Shown one piece after another: positions 1-8,884 of a stretch of DNA of 57,291 nucleotides. The position numbers were made by a program, and so were the translations under genes. This DNA is from Candidatus Uhrbacteria bacterium (lineage in GTDB: Bacteria; Patescibacteriota; Patescibacteriia; JACQRZ01), in the NCBI GenBank assembly GCA_016209345.1, contig JACQWH010000029.1, positions 1 to 57,291 on the forward strand. The letters run 5' to 3'. Numbering within the stretch: the stretch's first letter is position 1; every line of letters starts with the position of its first letter. A model generated the notes under the pieces. The model was not told where the DNA came from. It did not search any database and saw only the letters and a list, made by a program, of their open reading frames with translations.

Positions 1-45
1 ATGACAACGCGGGCGTTATTGGCAGTTTCGTAATTCAAAGTAATT
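1..45. repeat. Right arm of dispersed inverted-repeat family D (cut by window edge)
   Basis: The first 45 bases match the right arm of the elements at 16729-16897 and 35840-36018. The shared core is GCGTTATTGGCAGTTTCG followed by TAATTCAAAG. In the full copies this arm faces an inverted left arm starting CTTTGAATTACGAAACT, so the rest of this copy should lie left of the window. Seen directly; mobility is inferred. Confidence 0.7.
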
Positions 46-70
46 AGGTCAATTGGGTGAATTCGTGCCG

Positions 71-146
71 CTTACGCTGCTTGCCGTCCCGCGACTCGGA
101 GCTGCCGCAACTCATTCTGCAAAATTTTTATCTTCTTCTTCTGCGC
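71..146 (-). pseudogene. Detached 3' end copy of the gene at 14709-15239
   Basis: Read on the minus strand, these 76 bases match 15165-15240, the last codons and stop region of the 176-residue membrane protein gene, with 5 differences (71/76 identical). Only the C-terminal coiled-coil tail is present, directly after the pheT stop, with no start and no upstream part. It is a gene-tail remnant or a partial duplication. A family D repeat follows immediately, which may explain how it moved. Confidence 0.75.
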
Positions 147-147
147 C

Positions 148-2583
148 CTACTCTTTTTTGAGAATGTTCAAAACCTTTTCATGCGCCTCGTCGACTTCCC
201 GCGAAGTCAATGTCCTGTCGGGCGACTGATAGACAATATGAAAAGAGAAGCTTTTGTTGCCCGCGCCGATTTTTTTGTCCCGATAGACATCAAACGGTTC
301 TGCCGATACGATGAGCGGGTGGGCACAGGCAAGTCGGGCGGCGATATCGGCATACGCGCGCTTCTCGCCGACGCATAGCGTCATATCACGCTTCACGCCG
401 GGAAATGCGGGAAGCGGATGATACCTGACCGGAATTCGAGAACATTCGGCGAGCAGGGACACGTCAAACTCACATGCAAAAACAGGATCGTCGATGCCCA
501 GCGCGGCGCGCGTCTTCGGCGATACTTCACCGATATATCCGACACGCGTTCTTCCGCAATAAAGACCGGCGCTCCTTCCCGCGGCGCAGACAGGATCGCG
601 CCCGTCTTCTTTCCGCACGTCCAGAGCAATGCCGAGATCGGCGCATACGCGCGAGACGGTCTCGCGCACGAACGCGAAATGATTTCCCTCTTCCTTTGAG
701 ACATACACGCACGCGCAATACAGTGGCTGGCTCGGTATATCCAGCGTCTCATCGCCGGACGGGTCATGCTCGACGTTCCCTTTCAAAAAAACGCGCGATA
801 GCTGAAACAGCGCGATATTCTTTTCCCTCTGCTGATTTGTCACCACCGCCTCTAAAAGATTTGGGATAAGCGAGCGGCACAGCAGCGGGCGCTCGGCGGA
901 AAGGGGGTTTGCAAGCTCAAAATGCGCGTCGGGATTCAACCCGCACGCAAGCACTGTTTCTTTTCGAGAAAATGCGTACAACTGCACCTCATGAAAACCG
1001 TACTGATACACTAATCTTTTTTTAACCTCTGTCGCAATCTGTCGCTTTCTGTCGATTATCGGCTCACTCAAAGGCATTCGCGGCAAAACCGCGGGAATCG
1101 CATCGTATCCGATAAAACGCACCACCTCCTCAACAACATCTTCGACCGATGCGATATCCTTCCGTCGAAAACTCGGGATGCGCACGGACAGATGATCCGA
1201 TGTTTTTGTAATGTGAAATCCGAGCGCAGTGAGAATACCCGATGCGCGTGCCAATGAAATTGATACGCCCAACATTCTCTCGATCATGGCGACGGTCACT
1301 GTCAGCGGTCGTACCGAAGGGGGCCTGGCATATCGGTCGGCAACCGCGCTCATTACGCGCGCTGCTGGAAATTCATTTTTGAGAATCGAAACGGCTCTAG
1401 CGAGGGCGAGTGAGGGAAGCTCCGGATCAAGATGTTTTTCAAATCTGCGCGAACTTTCCGTTGCGATACCCACGGCGTTTGCCGTGCGGCGAATCGACGG
1501 TCCGTTAAAATTTGCCGCCTCAAGAATAATCGTCCGCGTCCCCTCGTTTACTGACGCATGAACACCGCCGATAATACCGGCGACGGCGACAGGATTATTC
1601 TCATCGGCAATAACAAGTGTCTCTGATGTGAGCGTATATTGTTTTCCGTCGAGCGCCTCGATTGTTTCTCCGTCACGCGCTCTTCGCACAATAATATGCG
1701 CCCCTCCTTTTCTTTCTGAAAGCGTATCATAATCGAACGCGTGCATGGGTTGTCCGTATTCAAGCATCACATAATTCGTCACGTCAACTAAACTGTTTAT
1801 CGGACGCAAGCCCGCAAGCGTAAGCCGTTTTTGCATCCATTCAGGCGATGGAGCCGATGATACTCCATCGACTACAACTCCCATGTATCGAGGGCAGAGT
1901 TCGTGATCTGCTACGTCAACAGTGAGTTGCTTTCCTTTTCCGTGTTTTATTTTTGGTATGGACTGCTCTTTGAAAGGCAGGCGAAACAATGCGGCTACTT
2001 CGCGCGCCATACCGCGATGCCCCCAAAGGTCGGGACGATGGCTTAACGACTTGTTGTCAATTTCAAACACAACTCCTTCATTGCCAAAAAGACGGGACAG
2101 CGGCATCCCGGGAATTGTTGATAGCGCGGAGAGATCTAAAATTTCATGATCATCCTTTGCGGGGAATCTATCACCAAGGCCGATTTCGGATGACGCGCAA
2201 ATCATTCCGTCGCTTTGCACGCCACGAATGGTTGTTTTCTCTAATACTATCGGCTCCCCCTCTCCGTGCCAACGAACCGAAGCACCCGGCAGTGCGACTG
2301 CGACACTCATGCCAACAGCCAGATTAGTTCCACCGCATACAATATGAGGAAGTTCTGCGCGCCCGACATCAACAAGCACGACGCGCAAACGATCCGCGTC
2401 CGGATGCGTCTGTATCTCCTTGATGATGCCGACAACGATAGCGTCAAGCGCGCGTTTTTCCATGTCGGACGATACGCCTTCCACTTCGACCGTGGCAAGC
2501 GACAAGAGGCGCATGATCTCTTCATCGGATACGTCCGAGGGAATATCGACAAATTCCGAGAGCCATTCTTTAACAATCTTCAT
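148..2583 (-). CDS. pheT: Phenylalanyl-tRNA synthetase beta subunit
   Basis: 811 residues, the normal length. PheT pairs with PheS in an alpha2-beta2 enzyme that charges tRNA-Phe in the cytoplasm. The N-terminus MKIVKEWLSEFVD is typical. An EMAP/tRNA-binding-like domain covers about residues 40-150 (HPDADRLRVV), the B3/B4 editing region follows (about 200-390, with RRFEKHLDPEL), then B5, and a C-terminal FDX-ACB anticodon-binding domain (about 715-811, FPGVKRDMT and SREVDEAHEKVL). The ATG has an AGGGA-like sequence just upstream on the minus strand. In most bacteria pheT follows pheS directly. Here an unknown membrane gene and a small inverted-repeat element lie between them, all on the same strand. 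Identification is firm. Confidence 0.97.
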   Translation of the reverse strand: MKIVKEWLSEFVDIPSDVSDEEIMRLLSLATVEVEGVSSDMEKRALDAIVVGIIKEIQTHPDADRLRVVLVDVGRAELPHIVCGGTNLAVGMSVAVALPGASVRWHGEGEPIVLEKTTIRGVQSDGMICASSEIGLGDRFPAKDDHEILDLSALSTIPGMPLSRLFGNEGVVFEIDNKSLSHRPDLWGHRGMAREVAALFRLPFKEQSIPKIKHGKGKQLTVDVADHELCPRYMGVVVDGVSSAPSPEWMQKRLTLAGLRPINSLVDVTNYVMLEYGQPMHAFDYDTLSERKGGAHIIVRRARDGETIEALDGKQYTLTSETLVIADENNPVAVAGIIGGVHASVNEGTRTIILEAANFNGPSIRRTANAVGIATESSRRFEKHLDPELPSLALARAVSILKNEFPAARVMSAVADRYARPPSVRPLTVTVAMIERMLGVSISLARASGILTALGFHITKTSDHLSVRIPSFRRKDIASVEDVVEEVVRFIGYDAIPAVLPRMPLSEPIIDRKRQIATEVKKRLVYQYGFHEVQLYAFSRKETVLACGLNPDAHFELANPLSAERPLLCRSLIPNLLEAVVTNQQREKNIALFQLSRVFLKGNVEHDPSGDETLDIPSQPLYCACVYVSKEEGNHFAFVRETVSRVCADLGIALDVRKEDGRDPVCAAGRSAGLYCGRTRVGYIGEVSPKTRAALGIDDPVFACEFDVSLLAECSRIPVRYHPLPAFPGVKRDMTLCVGEKRAYADIAARLACAHPLIVSAEPFDVYRDKKIGAGNKSFSFHIVYQSPDRTLTSREVDEAHEKVLNILKKE

Positions 2584-2596
2584 ACATCCCTATTCT

Positions 2597-4060
2597 TTAA
2601 TTTTTATAATACTTCGACTCTCTAACCATCTCTTCATCGACCTCCGCAGCTGAAAAATCATGCTTATTCGCTACATTCTCCTTATTTTTTTTAAAAAATA
2701 CAAAACTTTTCATCATCGGTTCATATCGATACCATGAATGCCATACTTCGTCCGATGCATTACTATAACCGACATAAAAAGATGACTTCACTTCATCCCA
2801 TCCGGTACCATCAACGTCAAAAAACGATATATCGTGTCCTCGAAAAGCAGGAGCCGGACCAGATATCCCCGGCTCACCACTATTTGGAATAGACACCCAT
2901 TCACCCCCTCTATTCTGCAAAACATAGACAATTTTTGCTTGCGCTGACACTCCCTCAATGATAATTGCTTGATTTCTTTTCCCGCTCGCAGAGATATGTT
3001 CATTGCTGATTTCTTGGGAATAAAACGTTACTGTATCATCTTTTTCTATACCATAAAAATTGTCACCATTACTATATCGTGTCGTTATTGGAGTTTTGTG
3101 AGTGATAATGCCCCGCGTTTCATTGAGTGTCAGAACGTATGTTGCGCCTTCTTCTTGCGATTGATCAAACGAAAGCCAGAACATACCGTTGCTTTGATAC
3201 GCATACGCACCAATGCCGATACTGACAACCAAAGATGCAAAAAAAATTGTAATGACACTCCATAGGAGCAAATTCTTATTTTTGCGATCAACCCCTTTAA
3301 GTGTATATGGCCGAACATCTTGTTTTATAAAGAGTATCGGCTTTTTTTCCAGTGTTATTCGTATATTCTCGATGCAGGGAGTACCATCGGCGACAATATC
3401 GATACGAAACGGCCTGGTGTTCTCCGTAAACTCCTTTTGAAACTCCTTTTTTTTGCCCTTAAGAATCTTACCGCACCAATACCACGCCTTGTGTGCATTC
3501 AAGTCCTCATTCTTCACGATCTTTCCATCAATCTTCAACTGGATGTCATCGTCGTCTTTTTTTGATTGCGGCGCCATGGCACTTATTGATACTGAAGCAA
3601 TGCCGAGCTCCTGGTATGTCATAAAAACAAGCCATGGCGTCCTGTCTCGCTTTTCTGTTTTGAGTCCATTGAGCTCAACTGTTTTGTTTTCGAGGAGATA
3701 CACCGCAATCGAGGAGAGCAGTGGCTTGCCAAGAACGGAAAAAGAAAGCGTCTGCGCTCCGGCAGAAAACGATGCAACAATATATGCCGTTTGCGCTGCG
3801 CCTTTCAAAATATTTCCGTTCCACAAATCATTGACAAGCAGTTTGTTTTTCCCTCGTATCGAAATAACGTTTTTATTGTTTATGAGCGGCGTCATGCTGT
3901 CTTTTTTCAAAAACGCTCGCCCATTCACCGTATTCTGCCACCAGCTTTTCGCGGATGCATGGATTTCAATACAGTACATACCAGCGACCTGCGCATCGAT
4001 GTTCACAGAGAAATCACTGTTCAAAAAAATGCCGTGCTGTTTGGAGTAAATTTTTTTCAT
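2597..4060 (-). CDS. Unknown single-pass membrane protein between pheS and pheT
   Basis: 487 residues, family not recognised. There is no signal peptide; a single transmembrane segment lies near residues 264-288 (LLLWSVITIFFASLVVSIGIG), with about 260 residues before it and 200 after. The N-terminal half looks beta-rich. The C-terminal half contains FFDVDGTGWDEV (about 413-424), which resembles the calcium-binding turn of FG-GAP/VCBS-type repeats and suggests a beta-propeller-like outer domain. If the C-terminal half is outside, the N-terminal half is cytoplasmic. It starts 13 bp before pheT and is probably co-transcribed with it. Function unknown; the position between the two synthetase subunits need not mean a link to translation. 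Confidence 0.85.
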   Translation of the reverse strand: MKKIYSKQHGIFLNSDFSVNIDAQVAGMYCIEIHASAKSWWQNTVNGRAFLKKDSMTPLINNKNVISIRGKNKLLVNDLWNGNILKGAAQTAYIVASFSAGAQTLSFSVLGKPLLSSIAVYLLENKTVELNGLKTEKRDRTPWLVFMTYQELGIASVSISAMAPQSKKDDDDIQLKIDGKIVKNEDLNAHKAWYWCGKILKGKKKEFQKEFTENTRPFRIDIVADGTPCIENIRITLEKKPILFIKQDVRPYTLKGVDRKNKNLLLWSVITIFFASLVVSIGIGAYAYQSNGMFWLSFDQSQEEGATYVLTLNETRGIITHKTPITTRYSNGDNFYGIEKDDTVTFYSQEISNEHISASGKRNQAIIIEGVSAQAKIVYVLQNRGGEWVSIPNSGEPGISGPAPAFRGHDISFFDVDGTGWDEVKSSFYVGYSNASDEVWHSWYRYEPMMKSFVFFKKNKENVANKHDFSAAEVDEEMVRESKYYKN

Positions 4061-4083
4061 AGTGGCTCACAATCCTAGTGCCC

Positions 4084-4245
4084 TAAGGCACTTTCACGAA
4101 ATAACCTCATCAATTTCATCCCGTCTTCATGTCATCTTTGACCGGAAAAAATCTTCAAAATATGCCCATATTCTTCAGCTTTTGTTCTGACAAATCTGAC
4201 ACGAATCCGGGCGAACTTGAAGATGTTATTTCGTGACAGTGCCTA
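4084..4245. mobile_element. MITE-like element A1 (about 162 bp, terminal inverted repeats)
   Basis: Ends AGGCACTTTCACGAAATAAC (4086-4105) and its inverted partner at 4225-4244 differ at one of 20 positions. A TA lies at each outer edge. Read on the minus strand, the inside aligns with element A2 at 53749-53911 along most of its length (shared CAAGTTCG, CTGAAGAATAT, CATATTTTGA, AAAGATGA). There is no open frame inside, so it would be a non-autonomous element needing a transposase encoded elsewhere. Its right end supplies the pheS stop codon (4243-4245). Confidence 0.75.
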
Positions 4246-5271
4246 AACGCCCCCATAAAACTGCTTTAAAAATGCGAGGTCGCCGCTTTCAAAAAGGCGC
4301 ACATCATCGATGCCGTATTTCAGCATGGCAAGGCGCGTGAGACCGAACCCAAACGCGAGACCCGACCACTTTTTTGGATCAAGTCCGCCTTCTCGCAACA
4401 CGTTTGGATGAATGCGTCCGGCGCCGAATATTTCCAAAAACCCCGTTGACTTGCACAACCGACATCCATCACCGCGGCAAAAAAGACAGGTCACCTCACC
4501 GCTAACTCCCGGCTCAACAAAAGGATAATATTTGGGCCGCAAACGCACACGCGTATCCTGTCCGTACAGATAGCGCGCGGTTGCTTCAAGAATACCCTTC
4601 AAATGCGCAAATGTAATATCGTTGCCGACAATAAAACCCTCGAGCTGAAAAAATGTATGCTCGTGTCGAGCATCTGTTTCTTCATTTCTAAAACATCTGC
4701 CCAGACAAATGACTGCCAACGGCGCGCCATATTCACGCATTGCACGCACTTGCGCGGTAGATGTATGCGTGCGGAGCAGCCGGCCGGGCAAATTCTTAAT
4801 ATAAAACGTGTCCTGCATGTCGCGCGCGGGATGATCGGCGTCAAAATTTAACCCCTCAAAATTATAATAATCGGCTTCCAGCTCCGGACCGTCATATACG
4901 CGAAACCCCATACCCGCAAACATTTCTTCAAGCTCTTGAGAAATAAGCGTAATGGGATGAAGAGTACCGTGCGGCAGAGGCGGTATGAGACATTCCGTGA
5001 CGTCGATTGCTTCGATGGTTTGATGTTCAATAAGCTCTGCGCGCCGCGCGGCGATCGCCTCAAAAATCGCTTTCTTTGCGTCGTTTGCCAATTGTCCCTG
5101 CACCTTCCGTGCTTCCGGATCGAGATTCTTCAGCCCCTTCAAAATGTCCGTCATCACGCCTTTTTTTCGCCCAAACAAAGACAACTCGATTCTGTCGAGT
5201 TCGACTACCGTGCGTGCCTTTTGAATCTTCGTGAGCGCCCCTGACCGGAGTGCTTCTATCTTCTTTTGCAT
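4243..5271 (-). CDS. pheS: Phenylalanyl-tRNA synthetase alpha subunit
   Basis: 342 residues, typical length. The catalytic subunit of the PheST enzyme: an N-terminal coiled coil (about 1-85) and a class II synthetase core. Visible core signatures are HPARDMQDTFYIK (about 145-157), RTHTSTAQVR, CLGRCFRNEETDARHEHTFF and the final GFGLTRLAMLKYGIDD (motif 3). A CLFCRGDGCRLC cysteine cluster lies before the last block, as in many bacterial PheS proteins. The ATG at 5271 follows a terminator-like hairpin on the same strand. The stop codon lies within the end of element A1, so insertion may have trimmed or replaced the last residues. Confidence 0.97.
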   Translation of the reverse strand: MQKKIEALRSGALTKIQKARTVVELDRIELSLFGRKKGVMTDILKGLKNLDPEARKVQGQLANDAKKAIFEAIAARRAELIEHQTIEAIDVTECLIPPLPHGTLHPITLISQELEEMFAGMGFRVYDGPELEADYYNFEGLNFDADHPARDMQDTFYIKNLPGRLLRTHTSTAQVRAMREYGAPLAVICLGRCFRNEETDARHEHTFFQLEGFIVGNDITFAHLKGILEATARYLYGQDTRVRLRPKYYPFVEPGVSGEVTCLFCRGDGCRLCKSTGFLEIFGAGRIHPNVLREGGLDPKKWSGLAFGFGLTRLAMLKYGIDDVRLFESGDLAFLKQFYGGV

Positions 5272-5281
5272 TGCCGCGCAG

Positions 5282-5308
5282 AAAAAAAATATGCTGTGAA
5301 CAGCATAT
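5282..5308 (-). terminator. Hairpin with U-run before pheS: intrinsic terminator or attenuator
   Basis: On the minus strand an 8-bp stem (ATATGCTG/CAGCATAT, loop TTCA) is followed at once by eight T residues. It lies 68 bp past the pilB stop and just before the pheS ATG. It would end the pilus transcript or, if transcription reads through, act as an attenuator for pheS. Confidence 0.65.
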
Positions 5309-5376
5309 CAAAGAAAAACCTGCCTGTGAAGCCCGACCGTGCCATAGTGTGAGCCGCGTATCGGGCTGCGTTGGGA

Positions 5377-7110
5377 TTATTCTCGCGTGACACGCAAAAG
5401 CTCTTCGAGCGATGTTTCGCCGCGCATCGCCTTGACGATGGTATCCTGCTTCATGGAAAGCAGTTTTTGACGGTTGCGCTCCTTTTGGAGCACATCGATA
5501 TTCACGCGCGTATTGAGAATCTCTTGAAGTTCGTTTGACATGGAAATCGCCTCCACCACCACTGTGCGCCCCTTGTACCCGCTCTTGTCGCAGTCATCGC
5601 ACCCAACCGGTCGAAAAAATTGCGGCTGCGTGCCCGGCGGCATGATTTGTTTCACGAATTCCTGATCGGGCATTGTTGCTATTTCCCCATCCACCTCCGC
5701 CTTGAGATATTCCGGCGTCTCGGTCGGTGCCTTGCATTTCTGACAGAGTTTCCGCACCAGGCGCTGCGCCGTAATGGTGTTGAGCGCCGCGCCGATCAAA
5801 AACGGCTCCACGTGCATATCGACAAGACGGGGAATGACGCCGAGCGCGTCCTTTGCGTGAATGGTCGAAAGCATGAAGTGCCCGGTAAGGGCTGTGTGAA
5901 TCGCCAGCTCGGCCGTCTCGCGGTCTCGGATTTCCCCAACCATAACAATGTTTGGATCCTGGCGCAAAATAGCGCGCAGCCCCGACGCAAACGTCAAGCC
6001 AACCTCCGTATTAATCTGAACCTGGTTCAGTCCGGGTGTTGCGTATTCAATCGGATCTTCGAGCGTGGTGATGTTCACTTTCTCGGTATTGAGCGCCGTG
6101 AGCATGGAATACAGCGTCGTCGACTTTCCCGATCCGGTCGGACCGCTGATAAGCAGCACGCCGGTCGGACGGGCAATGATCTTTTTCAGCACCTCCAGCA
6201 CATTCCCCCAAAACCCCAAATCCTCAAGCGTAATGATTTTTGTCGTGGTTGGCAAAATACGCATCACCACCTTTTCGTTTGCCATCATGGGCAATGTCGA
6301 CACGCGAAGATTAATCTCTTCTCCAAACACCTCGATGCGAATGCGCCCGTCTTGGGGAATACGGGTTTCGTCTATCTTGAGATTTGCCAATACTTTTATG
6401 CGCGCAACGATTGCCGAGTGCATGTGTGCGGGCAGCGCCAAATACGTGCGCATGACGCCATCGACGCGGAAGCGCACGCGTGTTTCTTTCTCGGACGGCT
6501 CGATGTGAATATCCGACGTCCCCACCCCGACCGCCTCTTCAACAATAAGTGTGACGATCTTTGCAACCGGGGCTTTGCGGATTGTTTCACTGATATTGGC
6601 CCGCTTTTTTTTACGCTCTTCGCGCTCAACGACCTTCCGCTCCTCTATTTGTTCGACGGCCTGGGTCACTTCGCTCTGAAACGCGGTATAGTTTTTCATC
6701 GCGTCGCGATACCCCTCCGCCGTCGTAATGTATTTTGACAACGTGTATCCTTCGCGCTTTGCCCAAAACTCAAGCGCTTCCAGCGCCCGGTAGTCGCCCG
6801 GATTGGTCAGGGCAACTTTCACATTCGATTCCTGTTTTTCAAACACAACGATACCGTAATTCTCGGCGACCTGCTGGGGGATAATGGTGAGCACCTCGCG
6901 AGGGATATCGCTGCGCTCCAGATCGATAAAAGGCACGTCATACAGCTCACCCTTCACTATGACGATATCTTTTTCGGCAACGACTCCGCTATCAAGGAGT
7001 ACCTGCTCAACGTCCTTCTTGTCCTTCGTCGCTGCATCCTGAGCTTGCGCGGCCTGCTCGGACGTGATGATTTTTTTGTCTAGAAGCGCTTGAAAAAGTC
7101 GGCTATCCAT
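5377..7110 (-). CDS. pilB: Type IV pilus extension ATPase PilB (GspE/PulE family)
   Basis: 577 residues, the family length. This hexameric cytoplasmic ATPase drives pilus extension. N-terminal MshEN-like region (about 1-150), then the N2 domain (VGTSDIHIEPSE near 196-207) and the ATPase core: Walker A GPTGSGKS (323-330), Asp box EDPIEY (351-356), Walker B region VMVGEIRDRETA (389-400) and the His box HTALTGHFMLSTIH. Two CxxC pairs (C456/C459 and C504/C507) form the zinc site typical of PilB/GspE. It is the last pilus gene on the strand, after pilMNO and a small membrane gene. No PilT or PilC is in the window. Confidence 0.95.
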   Translation of the reverse strand: MDSRLFQALLDKKIITSEQAAQAQDAATKDKKDVEQVLLDSGVVAEKDIVIVKGELYDVPFIDLERSDIPREVLTIIPQQVAENYGIVVFEKQESNVKVALTNPGDYRALEALEFWAKREGYTLSKYITTAEGYRDAMKNYTAFQSEVTQAVEQIEERKVVEREERKKKRANISETIRKAPVAKIVTLIVEEAVGVGTSDIHIEPSEKETRVRFRVDGVMRTYLALPAHMHSAIVARIKVLANLKIDETRIPQDGRIRIEVFGEEINLRVSTLPMMANEKVVMRILPTTTKIITLEDLGFWGNVLEVLKKIIARPTGVLLISGPTGSGKSTTLYSMLTALNTEKVNITTLEDPIEYATPGLNQVQINTEVGLTFASGLRAILRQDPNIVMVGEIRDRETAELAIHTALTGHFMLSTIHAKDALGVIPRLVDMHVEPFLIGAALNTITAQRLVRKLCQKCKAPTETPEYLKAEVDGEIATMPDQEFVKQIMPPGTQPQFFRPVGCDDCDKSGYKGRTVVVEAISMSNELQEILNTRVNIDVLQKERNRQKLLSMKQDTIVKAMRGETSLEELLRVTRE

Positions 7111-7132
7111 ACAGTGATGTTATTCGGGTAAT

Positions 7133-7276
7133 TTGAGACTGGTGAAAAATGTTTTTTCCTCCTTCTTTTTTCTCCGTTTACAAACGTCTAACGCTTATTT
7201 TTCGTACTGGATCCCGGACATTGCTCGCCATTTGGCGAGCTCCGGGATGGGTCTGTAGCATTTTTCTACAGACCCA
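7133..7276. repeat. Dispersed element B1 with strong hairpins upstream of pilB
   Basis: Begins TTGAGACTGGTGAAAAATG next to the pilB start and ends in two hairpins: a nested one (ATCCCGGA...TCCGGGAT with inner GCTCGCC/GGCGAGC) and a 10-bp stem GGGTCTGTAG/CTACAGACCC at 7249-7275. The element at 54878-55010 has the same order: same start, TGGATCCCG, CGGGAT, GTCTGTAG/CTACAGAC. Both copies lie between the stop of one gene and the start of the next on the minus strand. The second hairpin contains the stop codon of the upstream small gene. Confidence 0.65.
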
Positions 7277-7595
7277 ATTTTTTCTCTACCGGCGGCTGAA
7301 ACGGCGTCCGATTGCCAATCGTGCCTTTTGTCAGGGGCTCTCCCAGGGGATTGCGAAGGCCTTTTATTATTGTATTCTCATAGAGCGCTTTCTGCCAGTT
7401 GACTTTCTTAATCGGGAGTTGCCGTTTTATCTCCAGTTCTGCCAGCGAGGGCGCTTCTTGCGGCGCGAAATAAGCGAGATAATAATATCCGCCGCCGCTT
7501 CCCAGAATGACAATAAAAAGAATGAGGAGGATTGTCTGGCGGGAAAATCCCTTCTTTTTTTTCTGGCCATGCACTGATGAAATGATTTCTGGCAT
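7266..7595 (-). CDS. Small single-pass membrane protein of the pilus operon (PilP position)
   Basis: 109 residues from the ATG at 7595, four bases after the pilO stop; a longer frame would run into pilO and is rejected. A basic N-terminus (GQKKKKGFSRQ) precedes one transmembrane segment (about 26-46, TILLILFIVILGSGGGYYYLAYF), then a short outer domain ending in PPVEKKLGL. It stands where pilP or another inner-membrane alignment protein would be, between pilO and pilB, but I see no PilP lipoprotein motif. Its role in pilus alignment comes from position only. Confidence 0.75.
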   Translation of the reverse strand: MPEIISSVHGQKKKKGFSRQTILLILFIVILGSGGGYYYLAYFAPQEAPSLAELEIKRQLPIKKVNWQKALYENTIIKGLRNPLGEPLTKGTIGNRTPFQPPVEKKLGL

Positions 7596-7599
7596 ATGG

Positions 7600-8184
7600 T
7601 TACTTCTTCGCGGAGGTGGCAAAATAATAGGTGTGCACCGAAAAACCTGCAACGTTGTTCGCCGGATCGAAAGAAAAGCTGTCTATCGTGGTGAGGCGGA
7701 TGTTCGACAAAAGCGCGGCGATGAGCCGCTGCAACCCGGCGTAGTCAACGTTGATAAATCGCAATGTAAGAGGGACCTCCCGTATTGCGCTTTTTGTGTT
7801 TTTTGCGTTTTCCGCGTTGTCTGAAATATCAATCACCTGCAAACCGACATCGACGTCTTTTGCTATTTTTTCAAACAGCGCGTACAGCGTGGGAATGTCT
7901 TTGTCTGTAGGAAGAATCATGGCAAGCGGATCCTGCTCGGCCTTTGCCGATGCGGTATAGAAGGCAAAAAGCCCCTTGAGGTCGTCACGGTATGCTTTCC
8001 TGCTTTTGAGCAATTCCTGTACGGACTCAACGTTGAGCGGCCCGCCCGCTATGTATTTTTGCAATTGGGGCTGAATGATATAGTAAAAAAACGAGACTAC
8101 AACCGCGGCAAAAATGCTCACGATGAGAAAGGGCGTAAGCGCCTCAAGGATACGAATGGATATTTTTTGCGTTTGGACCGTCAT
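7600..8184 (-). CDS. pilO: Type IV pilus inner-membrane protein PilO-like
   Basis: 194 residues from MTVQTQKISIRILEAL; in-frame ATGs further up overlap pilN and are rejected. One N-terminal transmembrane helix (about 17-40, FLIVSIFAAVVVSFFYYII), then a coiled segment and a ferredoxin-like C-terminal domain, the PilO arrangement. PilO pairs with PilN and links PilM to the pilus channel. A low-complexity patch (DNAENAKNTKS) inside the domain may come from small repeats in the DNA. Confidence 0.8.
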   Translation of the reverse strand: MTVQTQKISIRILEALTPFLIVSIFAAVVVSFFYYIIQPQLQKYIAGGPLNVESVQELLKSRKAYRDDLKGLFAFYTASAKAEQDPLAMILPTDKDIPTLYALFEKIAKDVDVGLQVIDISDNAENAKNTKSAIREVPLTLRFINVDYAGLQRLIAALLSNIRLTTIDSFSFDPANNVAGFSVHTYYFATSAKK

Positions 8185-8191
8185 AGAAATA

Positions 8192-8866
8192 TTATTGCGG
8201 GGGCGATACGGCAAAAAGCGCAGGGTCGATCTGGAGTGTGACATTGAAATCAACGCCGATGACATCACCCTGCTGGTCCAGGGACGATGCTATACCGCTA
8301 AACTGTACCGACGTGATGAATCCTTTCGACTCCTGAAACGCAAGGAGCTGGCGTCCGACATTGGTATAACTCGTGGTGCTTGCGGCAAGGGCGACCGTGC
8401 CGTCATCGGCCAGCGCAAGAGTGGAATAAAACACTTCAGGGAGCGTGTTTTTTTCAAGCGCGTTGAAAAAGGGCAGCACCGTCGTGTGCTCATCGAGCAG
8501 CGATTTTATCACGGAAAGCTTGTTTTGAAATGCGATAAGATTGGCGTTCTCCTTTTCCATCTTCGCGATTTCAATGTCAACGGAATCCAATTCCTGGCGG
8601 ATGACGGCAACCTTTTTCTGTTCCTGCGCCCCCCAGACAAACAGCACGCCGTATGCCGCAAGAGCGATTGCCAGCGCCATGACAAAACTGCCGACAAGCA
8701 AACCGATGTTCCGGCGGACAATGGCCCTGCTTGCCTCGCGCAGTACCTCTGACGTCATCAGATTCACTCCGACCGCCTTCTTTTTACCCATGCTGAAAAA
8801 ACCATGCTTCTTCTCTTCTGGTTTGTTTTTACCTTCTTGGGTGCTGTGTAGAAAATCGACTGCCAT
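8192..8866 (-). CDS. pilN: Type IV pilus inner-membrane protein PilN-like
   Basis: 224 residues. A short cytoplasmic tail contains KAVGVNLMTSEVLRE, matching the conserved N-terminal INLLP-type motif by which PilN binds PilM. One transmembrane helix follows (about 53-76, NIGLLVGSFVMALAIALAAYGVLF), then a coiled coil (about 80-120) and a small outer domain. The order pilM-pilN-pilO with gaps under 20 bp supports one operon. The N-terminus is longer than usual (about 35 residues before the motif, rich in K and E). Confidence 0.85.
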   Translation of the reverse strand: MAVDFLHSTQEGKNKPEEKKHGFFSMGKKKAVGVNLMTSEVLREASRAIVRRNIGLLVGSFVMALAIALAAYGVLFVWGAQEQKKVAVIRQELDSVDIEIAKMEKENANLIAFQNKLSVIKSLLDEHTTVLPFFNALEKNTLPEVFYSTLALADDGTVALAASTTSYTNVGRQLLAFQESKGFITSVQFSGIASSLDQQGDVIGVDFNVTLQIDPALFAVSPPQ

Positions 8867-8884
8867 AGAAAAATGAAAAGGTGT

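Noticed and set aside
5620..6738. 372-codon plus-strand frame opposite pilB
   Set aside because: Antisense to a clear PilB with all motifs; His/Arg/Asn-rich composition is typical of shadow frames.
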